The notes under the pieces: generated by a model
What the model was told of the DNA's origin: nothing
What the model saw: the letters and a program-made list of their open reading frames with translations, nothing else
The model's database searches: none
Translations under genes and position numbers: made by a program
In this document: positions 1 to 5,381 of the stretch, piece by piece
Numbering within the stretch: position 1 is the stretch's first letter
Layout of the letters: every line of letters begins with the position of its first letter
Assembly (NCBI GenBank): GCA_937872005.1
Contig: CALMPQ010000152.1
Coordinates: 1 to 5,381, forward strand
Direction of reading: 5' to 3'
DNA length: 5,381 bases
DNA from: an uncultured Propioniciclava sp.
GTDB lineage: Bacteria > Actinomycetota > Actinomycetes > Propionibacteriales > Propionibacteriaceae

Positions 1-9
1 CGTGGTCGC

Positions 10-47
10 CCCAAGCCCTCGGCGGACTGGACCCAAGCCCTCGGCGG
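10..47. repeat. Two 16-bp direct repeats, 22-bp period, upstream of the thi operon
   Basis: The sequence CCCAAGCCCTCGGCGG occurs exactly at 10-25 and again at 32-47, separated by six bases. The 22-bp period is close to two helical turns, so both copies would face the same side of the DNA, and it is not a multiple of three, which argues against a coding repeat. The second copy covers the place where a -35 element would fall if 55-60 is the -10 box. This arrangement fits a pair of regulator-binding sites, but no known operator is recognised and a chance duplication or local repeat family is also possible. Confidence 0.75.
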
Positions 48-54
48 TTGCGGG

Positions 55-60
55 TATCAT
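55..60 (+). promoter_or_regulatory. Possible -10 box of the thi operon promoter
   Basis: TATCAT differs from the TATAAT consensus at one base and lies 7-12 bases before the riboswitch aptamer, so a start near 66-68 would put the aptamer at the very 5' end of the RNA. No convincing -35 hexamer lies 16-19 bases upstream; that region is the second copy of a direct repeat. Weak -35 elements are common in actinobacterial promoters. The call rests on position and one hexamer only. Confidence 0.4.
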
Positions 61-66
61 TTCCCC

Positions 67-156
67 TTGACAGGGGAGCGCCCACGGGGGCGCTGAGAGT
101 GCGGAGCACCGCAGACCCTCGAACCTGATCCGGTTAGCACCGGCGTAGGGAGTCGA
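67..156 (+). ncRNA. TPP riboswitch aptamer (THI element)
   Basis: This is a thiamine pyrophosphate-sensing RNA in the leader of the thiamine uptake operon. The conserved blocks are all present: GGGGAGC (73-79), CTGAGAG (93-99), AGACCCT (113-119, where the CCC closes P2), ACCTGAT (123-129) and GCGTAGGGA (143-151). Visible helices are P1 (67-71 with 152-156, one G-U pair), P2 (AGGG 72-75 with CCCT 116-119), P3 (GCGCCC 78-83 with GGGCGC 88-93), a variable stem (TGCGG 100-104 with CCGCA 109-113) and the second-arm stem CCGG 130-133 with CCGG 140-143. In this family TPP bridges the two arms: the CUGAGA arm binds the pyrimidine ring and the other arm binds the pyrophosphate through metal ions. Ligand binding normally switches the downstream genes off. 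It sits directly ahead of thiB, and the sequence downstream fits translational rather than transcriptional control. Confidence 0.97.
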
Positions 157-165
157 GATCTCATT

Positions 166-202
166 CGGCCAGCGATGGCCGTCCCCTCCGCAGAAGGAGG
201 AG
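166..202 (+). promoter_or_regulatory. Riboswitch expression platform with Shine-Dalgarno-masking hairpin
   Basis: The ribosome-binding site of thiB is AAGGAGG at 194-200, seven bases before the ATG at 208. CCTCC at 185-189 can pair perfectly with GGAGG at 196-200 across a six-base loop, hiding the site. Just upstream, CGGCC (166-170) pairs with GGCCG (177-181). There is no U-tract after either hairpin, so control of translation initiation is more likely than termination. TCCCCT at 182-187, overlapping the masking strand, is also fully complementary to AGGGGA at 72-77 in the P2 strand of the aptamer. This gives a plausible alternative pairing that would free the ribosome-binding site when TPP is absent. 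The pairing is seen in the sequence; the switching role is inferred. Confidence 0.65.
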
Positions 203-207
203 CACCA

Positions 208-1293
208 ATGTCCATCCGCCGTACCACCGCCGCGTTCGCCGCGGCAGCGCTGGCCAGCCTCACGCTGGCGTCCTGCGTGAGTTCACCCACCACCACGACC
301 AACCCGGACGCCCCCGGCTCGGCTCCGGCCACCACCCCGGCCCCTACCAAGCTGACGGTCGTCACGCATGACTCCTTCAACCTGAGCGAGGAACTCATCA
401 CGAAGTTCAAGGCCGACACCGGTCTCGACGTCACCTTCGTGGCCCCCGGCGACGCGGGCACGCTGACCAACCAGCTCGTCCTGACCAAGGGCTCGCCGCT
501 GGGCGACGTCGTCTTCGGCATCGACAACACGTTCGCCGGGCGCGCGCTCGACCAGGGCATCGTGGCGCCCTACCAGGCCCAGACCATCCCGGCGGCCGAC
601 GCCGAGGCACTCAAGGCCGACGACTCCCACCGCCTGACCCCGATCGACTTCGGCGACGTGTGCCTCAACGCCGACACGACGTGGTTCGAGGCCAACAACA
701 AGCCGATCCCGGCCACCCTCGACGACCTGGTCAAGCCCGAGTACAAGGACCTGCTGGTCGTCTCCAACCCGGCCTCCAGCTCGCCCGGCCTGGCCTTCCT
801 GACCGCCACCGTGGGCGCCAAGGGCGACGGCTGGGTCGACTACTGGACCCAGCTGAAGAACAACGGCGTCCTCGTCGCCAAGGACTGGACGGAGGCCTAC
901 TCCGTCCAGTTCTCCGGCAGCGCCGGCAAGGGCCCCCGCCCGCTCGTGCTCAGCTACTCGACCTCGCCCGCGTTCGAGGTCGTGGACGGCAAGACCCCGA
1001 CCCAGTCCCTGCTCGGCACCTGCTTCCGCCAGGTCGAGTACGCGGGCGTGATCGAGGGCGCCGCCAACCCCGAGGGCGCGCAGAAGTTCATCGAGTTCCT
1101 GCTCAGCCCTGAGGTGCAGGCCGACATCCCCGGCCAGATGTACATGTACCCCGCAGTCCGGGCCACCGAGCTGCCCGAGGAGTGGGTCAAGTTCGCCCCC
1201 CTGAGCGACAACCCGCACACCGTGCCGGCCGCCGAGATCGCCGCCAACCGCGACAGCTGGATCCGCACCTGGACCTCGACGGTCATCGGGTGA
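208..1293 (+). CDS. thiB: Thiamine ABC transporter substrate-binding lipoprotein ThiB (TbpA)
   Basis: This 361-residue extracytoplasmic solute-binding protein captures thiamine and, in characterised homologues, its phosphate esters, and hands them to ThiP. Residues 1-23 form a lipoprotein signal peptide: RR at 4-5, an Ala/Leu-rich core, and the lipobox L20-A-S-C23, so mature protein should be lipid-anchored at Cys23. A Thr/Pro-rich linker follows before the domain begins near residue 50. Segments that match my recollection of E. coli ThiB are DVVFGIDN (100-107), SNPASSSPGL (186-195), KDWTEAY (225-231), LVLSYSTSPAF (246-256) and MYPAV (313-317). Trp227, Tyr231 and Tyr250 lie in regions expected to line the ligand pocket. 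The start at 208 is preferred over the in-frame ATG at 175 because AAGGAGG precedes it and the signal peptide begins there; the 175 ATG has no ribosome site and sits in a hairpin loop. The stop overlaps the thiP start. The TPP riboswitch upstream strongly supports thiamine over iron or another solute of the same fold. Confidence 0.95.
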   Translation: MSIRRTTAAFAAAALASLTLASCVSSPTTTTNPDAPGSAPATTPAPTKLTVVTHDSFNLSEELITKFKADTGLDVTFVAPGDAGTLTNQLVLTKGSPLGDVVFGIDNTFAGRALDQGIVAPYQAQTIPAADAEALKADDSHRLTPIDFGDVCLNADTTWFEANNKPIPATLDDLVKPEYKDLLVVSNPASSSPGLAFLTATVGAKGDGWVDYWTQLKNNGVLVAKDWTEAYSVQFSGSAGKGPRPLVLSYSTSPAFEVVDGKTPTQSLLGTCFRQVEYAGVIEGAANPEGAQKFIEFLLSPEVQADIPGQMYMYPAVRATELPEEWVKFAPLSDNPHTVPAAEIAANRDSWIRTWTSTVIG

Positions 1294-2909
1294 GCCAACG
1301 CGTCGGGTGGACGCTGGCGGGAGCAGTCCCGCTGGCGTTCCTCGGCGTCTTCTTCGCCTGGCCCGTCGCCACCCTGATCGGCTGGGGTTTCTTCCCCGAC
1401 GGCCAGTTCACCCTGAGCGGCTTCACCCAGGTCTTCGCCGACGACCGTACCTGGCGCGTCATCGGCACCACCCTCGCCCAGGCCGCCGCGGGCACCATCA
1501 CAGCGGTCCTCCTCGGCGTCCCGGGAGCCTGGGTGCTCTACCGCACCCGGTTCCCGGGCCGCTGGCTGGTGCGCGCGATCGTCACGATCCCGTTCGTGCT
1601 GCCCAGTGTCGTCGTGGGCGTCGCCTTCAAGAGCCTCGTCATCGCCACCGGACCACTGGGCCACCTAGGCCTCGACCAGAGCTTCGGCATCATCGTCGCG
1701 AGCCTGGTGTTCTTCAACTACGCCCTCGTCGTCCGCACCGTGGGCGCCCTCTGGGCCTCCCTCGACCCGCGCACCGAGCAGGCGGCATCCGTGCTGGGCG
1801 CCTCACCCACCCGCGTGTTCTGGACCATCACCCTCCCCGCCCTGGCCCCTGCCATCGCCTCGGCGGCCGCGCTGGTGTTCCTCTTCTGCGCCTCCGCCTA
1901 TGGGGTGGTCATGGTGCTGGGCGGTGCCGGGTACGGCACGATCGAGACCGAGATCTGGTTCCTCACCACCCAGCTGCTCGACCTGACCGGCGCGGCCGCG
2001 CTGTCGATCGTCCAGCTCGTCGTGGTCGGCGCGAGCCTCATCCTCGCCAACCACCTCCAGGCCCGCCAGGCCCGCTCCCAGCGCCTGCGCACCGACAGCT
2101 CGGTCGAGTCACCCTGGCACCCCCGCCGCGACGCCCTCCCCACTCTGCTCACCGCCACCGTCGTGCTCGGCCTCCTCGTCTTCCCCATGTCGACGCTCGT
2201 CGTCCGCTCGCTCACCACCGCGTCCGGCATCGGTCTCGACCACTACGCCAACCTGCTCACCACCCTCCCGGACGCCGTGGCCAACTCCCTGCGCACCGCC
2301 ACCCTCGCCACGGTGCTGGCCCTCGTGCTGGGCCTGCTCGTGAGCCTCGTCGTCTCCCGCCGGCCGCGCAACGCGCTTGGACGCCGCGGGCTCGCCCTGC
2401 TCGACGCCACCTTCATGCTGCCCCTGGGTGTCAGCGCCGTCACCGTGGGGTTCGGCTTCCTGATCACCCTCAACCGCCCGCCGCTGGACCTGCGTAGCTC
2501 GATGATCCTCATCCCCATCGCGCAGGCGATCGTGGCGTTGCCCCTCGTCGTGCGGGTCCTGCTCCCGGTCCTGCGGGCGATCGACCCGCGGCTGCGGGAG
2601 GCGGCTGCGGTGCTGGGGGCGTCCCCGGGCAAGGTGCTGCGCGACGTCGACCTGGCCTTCTTGGGCCGCGGTCTGGGCCTCGCGACCGGATTCGCCTTCG
2701 CGACCAGCCTCGGCGAGTTCGGGGCGACGTCGTTCCTGGCCCGGCCCGACGAGCAGACTCTCCCGGTCGTGGTCTTCCGCCTGATCGGACGCCCCGGGCT
2801 GGAGAACCAGGGCATGGGCATGGCCGCGGCGGTCCTGCTGGCGGTCGGCTGCGCGCTGGTGATGGCGGTGGCTGAGAGGATGAGACCCGAGGAGGCGACG
2901 ACATGGTGA
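1290..2909 (+). CDS. thiP: Thiamine ABC transporter permease ThiP, fused two-domain
   Basis: This 539-residue inner-membrane protein forms the transport channel of the thiamine importer and contacts ThiQ. It contains two tandem binding-protein-dependent permease domains in one chain, with about twelve hydrophobic segments, close to my recollection of the E. coli ThiP length (about 536). Each half has a cytoplasmic EAA loop that docks to the ATPase: EQAASVLGASP at 163-173 and REAAAVLGASP at 436-446. A charged linker of about 35 residues (QARQARSQRLR and following) joins the halves near residues 255-290. The GTG start at 1290 overlaps the thiB stop as GTGA, indicating translational coupling; no good separate ribosome site is visible. 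Translation from there begins MSQRVGWTLAGAVPLAFLG, giving a first membrane span directly. An ATG at 1182 in the same frame would add an Arg/Pro-rich stretch that is only the thiB shadow. The related iron-transport permease family has the same architecture; the riboswitch and ThiB decide in favour of thiamine. Confidence 0.93.
   Translation: MSQRVGWTLAGAVPLAFLGVFFAWPVATLIGWGFFPDGQFTLSGFTQVFADDRTWRVIGTTLAQAAAGTITAVLLGVPGAWVLYRTRFPGRWLVRAIVTIPFVLPSVVVGVAFKSLVIATGPLGHLGLDQSFGIIVASLVFFNYALVVRTVGALWASLDPRTEQAASVLGASPTRVFWTITLPALAPAIASAAALVFLFCASAYGVVMVLGGAGYGTIETEIWFLTTQLLDLTGAAALSIVQLVVVGASLILANHLQARQARSQRLRTDSSVESPWHPRRDALPTLLTATVVLGLLVFPMSTLVVRSLTTASGIGLDHYANLLTTLPDAVANSLRTATLATVLALVLGLLVSLVVSRRPRNALGRRGLALLDATFMLPLGVSAVTVGFGFLITLNRPPLDLRSSMILIPIAQAIVALPLVVRVLLPVLRAIDPRLREAAAVLGASPGKVLRDVDLAFLGRGLGLATGFAFATSLGEFGATSFLARPDEQTLPVVVFRLIGRPGLENQGMGMAAAVLLAVGCALVMAVAERMRPEEATTW
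2889..2895 (+). promoter_or_regulatory. Ribosome-binding site of thiQ inside the end of thiP
   Basis: GAGGAGG lies seven bases before the ATG at 2903, within the last codons of thiP. It supports the start at 2903 over the GTG at 2906 and shows that thiQ can load its own ribosomes as well as being coupled to thiP. Confidence 0.8.
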
Positions 2910-3979
2910 ACGACAACGGGGCCCTGGGCGTCCACGACGTGGTGGTGCGCTACCGCACGTCAGCGGGCGACCAGCGCCACACGACGCCGAGCAAGCGCCC
3001 GATCATCACGTGGGTGCCGCCCAAGCGGCCCGCCCCCGGTGACGTCCGCACCGTCACCGCCGTCGATGGGGTCAGCCTTGACGCCGCGCCCGGTGAGGTC
3101 GTCGCCCTGCTGGGCGCCTCGGGCTCGGGCAAGTCCTCGCTGCTGCGCGCGATCGCCGGCCTCGAACCCCTCGCCGGTGGCAGCATCACGTGGGCGGGCC
3201 GCGACCTCGCCGGCACCCCCACCCACAAGCGCAACTTCGGGATGATGTTCCAGGAGCCCGCCCTCTTCCCGAGCCTCACGGTCGGCAAGAACGTCGCCTA
3301 CGGCCTGCACAAGACCCCGCGTGGGCGCCGCGGCGAGGTCGTCGACCGTTTCCTGGAACTCGTTGGCCTGCCCGGCTACCAGGAGCGCAAGACCACCGAG
3401 CTCTCCGGCGGCCAGGCCCAACGCGTCGCACTCGCCCGCGCGCTCGCGCCCGTGCCCCGCCTGCTGCTGCTCGACGAGCCCCTCTCGGCCCTCGACCGCG
3501 GGCTGCGCGAGCACCTGGTCGAGGTGCTCGGCGAGGTGCTGCGCCGCACCGGCACCACCGCCGTCCACGTCACCCACGACCAGGACGAGGCCTTCGCCCT
3601 CGCCGACCGCGTCGCCATCATGGCCGACGGCACGTTGCTGCAGGTCGACACGCCCCGCAACCTCTGGCGCCACCCGGTCAGCGGCGAGGTGGCCACCTTC
3701 CTCGGCTACTCCACGTTCCTCTCCCAGACCGACGCGGACGCCCTCGGCCTGGGTCACCTGACCGCCGACCCCGCCGTGGCGCTGGGCCCCGAGAGCCCCG
3801 TCGCGGACCCGAACGGGGTGCAGTTGCAGGTCCGCCAGCAGAAGCCGCGCCGCGGCTACGTGCAGGTCACCGTGCTGCTGCCCAGCGGCGCCAAAGCCGA
3901 GTTGCGGGTGCCCGAGAAGATCGGAACCGCTACCGTCGGGGTGAGGACCGACGCGGACTCCGTGGCGGTCGTTTCCTGA
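2903..3979 (+). CDS. thiQ: Thiamine ABC transporter ATP-binding protein ThiQ with TOBE-like C-terminus
   Basis: This 358-residue cytoplasmic ATPase drives thiamine import by binding ThiP. All nucleotide-site motifs are intact: Walker A GASGSGKSS (71-79), Q-loop Gln117 in FQEPALFP, signature LSGGQ (167-171), Walker B LLLLDEP (187-193) with catalytic Glu192, D-loop SALD (195-198) and switch His225. The nucleotide-binding domain runs to about residue 245. The remaining residues end in a beta-rich segment (about 300-358, LQVRQQKP to VGVRTDADSVAVVS) resembling the TOBE domain of importers such as PotA or FbpC. As I recall, E. coli ThiQ is only about 230 residues and lacks it. Between VRY (15-17), probably the A-loop aromatic, and TAVDGVSL (52-59) lie about 34 residues where roughly 8-10 are usual, so there is an insert of about 25 rich in Pro, Lys, Arg and Thr. 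The ATG overlaps the thiP stop in ATGGTGA. Without context the ATPase alone could be called an iron or polyamine type. Confidence 0.92.
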   Translation: MVNDNGALGVHDVVVRYRTSAGDQRHTTPSKRPIITWVPPKRPAPGDVRTVTAVDGVSLDAAPGEVVALLGASGSGKSSLLRAIAGLEPLAGGSITWAGRDLAGTPTHKRNFGMMFQEPALFPSLTVGKNVAYGLHKTPRGRRGEVVDRFLELVGLPGYQERKTTELSGGQAQRVALARALAPVPRLLLLDEPLSALDRGLREHLVEVLGEVLRRTGTTAVHVTHDQDEAFALADRVAIMADGTLLQVDTPRNLWRHPVSGEVATFLGYSTFLSQTDADALGLGHLTADPAVALGPESPVADPNGVQLQVRQQKPRRGYVQVTVLLPSGAKAELRVPEKIGTATVGVRTDADSVAVVS

Positions 3980-4002
3980 CGCGACAAGGGACGGAGCTCC
4001 AC

Positions 4003-4536
4003 ATGAAGATCGGGATCGTGGTCGGATCGGTGCGTGACGGACGCAAGGGCGAGGCCGTCGGACGGTGGGTCGCGAAGCAGGCCGAGGGCCGGGACGCCAC
4101 CTACGAAGTCGTCGACCTGAAGGCCTTCGACGTGGCCCTGCTGACCAGTGCGACGCAGCCGATGGCGGCCAAGAAGTCGTACGACGACGAGCGCGTCCAG
4201 GCCTGGAGCGACGCCATCGACGCGTGCGACGCCTACGTGTTCGTCACCCCCGAGTACAACCACGGAGTGCCGGGCGCGTTCAAGAACGCCGTCGACAGCC
4301 TCGGGGAGGAGTTCGTCGGCAAGGCCGTCTCCCTGGTGGGGTACGGGTCGGTCGGCGGCGTCCGGGCGATCGAGAACTGGCGCACCGTTCTGGCCAACTT
4401 CTCGATGCAGGTGACCCGCCACGAGCTGAACCTGAGCACATTCCTCGACTGGTCCGAGGGCCTGTTCGAGCCGTTGGACCGGCGCACCGAGGAACTGGCC
4501 GAGCTCTTCGAAGCCCTGGAGCAGGCGGCCAGCTGA
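4003..4536 (+). CDS. NAD(P)H-dependent FMN reductase-family flavoprotein
   Basis: This 177-residue protein belongs to the flavodoxin-like NADPH-dependent FMN reductase family (YieF/ChrR, ArsH and relatives), soluble enzymes that bind FMN and pass electrons from NAD(P)H to flavins, quinones or other acceptors. The N-terminal strand and phosphate-binding loop is IGIVVGSVRDGRKGEAV (3-19), with Ser9, Arg11 and Arg14 in the usual FMN phosphate-contact positions. The family hallmark TPEYNHGVPGAFKNAVD is at 82-98, and a glycine-rich loop GYGSVGGVRAIENW (113-126) would flank the isoalloxazine ring. Length is typical. GGAG at 3993-3996 is a ribosome site six bases before the ATG. The gene begins 23 bases after the thiQ stop with no terminator between, so it is probably co-transcribed with the thiamine transporter and thus under the TPP riboswitch transcript. 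Its substrate is unknown, and no link between this family and thiamine metabolism can be read from the protein itself. Confidence 0.9.
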   Translation: MKIGIVVGSVRDGRKGEAVGRWVAKQAEGRDATYEVVDLKAFDVALLTSATQPMAAKKSYDDERVQAWSDAIDACDAYVFVTPEYNHGVPGAFKNAVDSLGEEFVGKAVSLVGYGSVGGVRAIENWRTVLANFSMQVTRHELNLSTFLDWSEGLFEPLDRRTEELAELFEALEQAAS

Positions 4537-4596
4537 GGATGCCATGCGACGACTTCACCCCAGAACGGTCGACCTGCTGGGAGCCATGGGACCGGC

Positions 4597-4633
4597 CGGT
4601 GTCCGGGCGGTCGGGTAAAGAACCGGGACACCG
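4597..4633. terminator. Hairpin between convergent genes, possible bidirectional terminator
   Basis: CGGTGTCC at 4597-4604 is an exact inverted match to GGACACCG at 4626-4633, and two more G-C pairs can form after one mismatch. It lies between the stop of the flavoprotein gene (4536) and the stop of the minus-strand VOC gene (4635), so it could end transcription from both sides. Neither side has a U-tract; such U-poor hairpins are common in actinobacteria, but termination here is inferred. The rest of the 98-base gap shows nothing else. Confidence 0.5.
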
Positions 4634-4634
4634 C

Positions 4635-5246
4635 TCAGCCGCGCACGTTTCCGGTCGTGGGGTCTCGATCGGTGAGGCAGTACTCGTGGCCGCCGGGTGC
4701 CCGTAGCACGGTCCAGTGGGTGTGCTCGCGGACGACTTCGCCACCCAGGCCGACTTGGCGGACCGTCTCGGCGGCGCGGTCCGCCACCGCCAGGTCGACG
4801 TGTGCCCGCACGACTCCGGCGGTCTCGTCGAGCCGTTGGAGCAGGATCCTGACCACGTCGTCGTCACCCGGCCCCAGGAAAGCGAACTCCGGAAGCCGGC
4901 CCCGCTCGAGCGTGCGCCCGGTGAGCGCCTGCCAAGAGGCGACCTCGCGCTCGAACAGCGGCGCGGGGATGTCGAGGCAAACCTGGTCGAGGACGGCGTC
5001 GGCCCCGACGGGACGCGCCGCAGCCCCACCCGGCCGGTCGGTCGAATCCACATCGAGGTGTACCCCGCCCTCGTCGCAGACCGCCTGCAGGCGCACCCGA
5101 GGGCGTCCGACGGAGGGCACCAGCGATACGAGCTGGCTTCGGTCTTCCGGCGGCCGGGATACGGCACAGCCTGTCACGGCCGACCAGAACGTCACCGCGT
5201 CCTCGAACTGGGCCTCCGGGATGTCGATGAACACCGTGATGGGCAT
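4635..5246 (-). CDS. Two-module VOC/glyoxalase-like protein
   Basis: This 203-residue protein appears to contain two vicinal-oxygen-chelate (VOC) modules, each a beta-alpha-beta-beta-beta unit. The first begins ITVFIDIPEAQFEDAVTFW (3-21) and includes VHLDVDSTD (62-70). The second begins QVCLDIPAPLFEREVASW (88-105) and ends with RAHVDLAVAD (147-156), HWTVLRAPGGHEYCLTD (177-193). His63 and His149 sit in the family's usual first metal-ligand position, and Glu188 in GGHEYC resembles the usual acidic ligand near the C-terminus. This pattern is typical of the glyoxalase-like subgroup abundant in actinomycetes, most of whose members have no assigned reaction; some bind or inactivate small compounds. 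The ATG is the only reasonable start, because an in-frame TGA lies one codon upstream. AGGGTG just before it (5251-5256 on the plus strand) is a modest ribosome site. The gene converges on the thi operon and is probably transcribed separately. No substrate can be assigned. Confidence 0.85.
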   Translation of the reverse strand: MPITVFIDIPEAQFEDAVTFWSAVTGCAVSRPPEDRSQLVSLVPSVGRPRVRLQAVCDEGGVHLDVDSTDRPGGAAARPVGADAVLDQVCLDIPAPLFEREVASWQALTGRTLERGRLPEFAFLGPGDDDVVRILLQRLDETAGVVRAHVDLAVADRAAETVRQVGLGGEVVREHTHWTVLRAPGGHEYCLTDRDPTTGNVRG

Positions 5247-5306
5247 GCGTCACCCTATGCGATGGCGGCGCGACCCAGCTGATCTTTCAGACAAGGGCCG
5301 TTGAAC

Positions 5307-5381
<75 letters not shown>

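Noticed and set aside
1..60. End of an upstream gene in the first 60 bases
   Set aside because: The exact repeat with a 22-base period would shift frame between copies, and no domain-like reading is visible in so short a stretch; it is better treated as intergenic.
67..72. Perfect -35 consensus TTGACA
   Set aside because: It forms the 5' strand of riboswitch helix P1, and nothing resembling a -10 box lies 16-18 bases downstream (GC-rich aptamer stem). A start there would cut the aptamer in two.
175..207. In-frame ATG at 175 as an upstream start of thiB
   Set aside because: It has no ribosome-binding site, lies in the loop of a 5-bp hairpin, and would put 11 extra residues in front of a well-formed lipoprotein signal peptide that starts at 208 behind AAGGAGG.
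283..1218. Long open frame on the minus strand opposite thiB (311 codons)
   Set aside because: It is the shadow of the GC-rich thiB codons: repetitive Gly/Val/Arg/Glu composition, no recognisable domain, and thiB on the other strand is clearly real.
1307..2497. Long plus-strand open frame inside thiP (396 codons)
   Set aside because: The product is dominated by Arg, Pro and His, as expected from out-of-frame reading of high-GC DNA, and it overlaps a clear permease in the proper frame.
4657..5304. Plus-strand open frames opposite the VOC gene
   Set aside because: They lack domain-like patterns and good ribosome sites, while the minus-strand frame shows two VOC modules with metal-ligand positions.
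5247..5306. Promoter for the VOC gene on the minus strand
   Set aside because: Candidates such as TTGTCT lack a -10 match at proper spacing; AAAGAT lacks a -35 at proper spacing. A promoter is likely here given the terminator upstream, but no specific element can be supported.

Overview
The window is high-GC (by eye roughly 70%), with strong G/C third-position bias and tightly packed genes, and the substrate-binding protein is a lipoprotein with a classic lipobox. This points to an actinomycete. The tRNA at the right edge ends in an encoded CCA and looks like a bacterial proline tRNA. A Propionibacteriaceae-like host is possible, but the sequence alone does not settle genus or family.

Layout, left to right. 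Positions 1-60 are non-coding and hold a 16-bp sequence repeated directly at a 22-bp period, followed by a possible -10 box. Next comes a clear thiamine pyrophosphate (TPP) riboswitch aptamer (about 67-156). Its downstream part contains a small hairpin that can hide the ribosome-binding site of the first gene. Three overlapping plus-strand genes follow: thiB (lipoprotein thiamine-binding protein, 208-1293), thiP (fused two-domain permease, 1290-2909) and thiQ (ATPase with a C-terminal TOBE-like extension and an unusual N-terminal insert, 2903-3979). Only 23 bases further on, in the same direction, is a small NAD(P)H-dependent FMN reductase-family flavoprotein (4003-4536), probably on the same transcript. 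A convergent gene for a two-module VOC/glyoxalase-like protein lies on the minus strand (4635-5246), with a hairpin between the two stops. The right edge holds the 3' half of a minus-strand tRNA, probably tRNA-Pro, with a strong terminator hairpin abutting its CCA end.

How it works together: when TPP is scarce the riboswitch should allow translation of ThiB, which captures thiamine (or a phosphate ester of it) outside the membrane. ThiP carries it through the membrane and ThiQ powers the step with ATP. GTGA and ATGGTGA overlaps suggest translational coupling of thiB-thiP-thiQ. The flavoprotein may be a passenger or may belong to the thiamine regulon; the sequence shows only proximity.

I see no mobile element, CRISPR array or clearly new system. 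The most interesting points are a switching mechanism that can be read from complementary segments in the riboswitch leader, the phased repeats just upstream, the insert in ThiQ near its nucleotide-binding A-loop, and the flavoprotein attached to the TPP-controlled operon.
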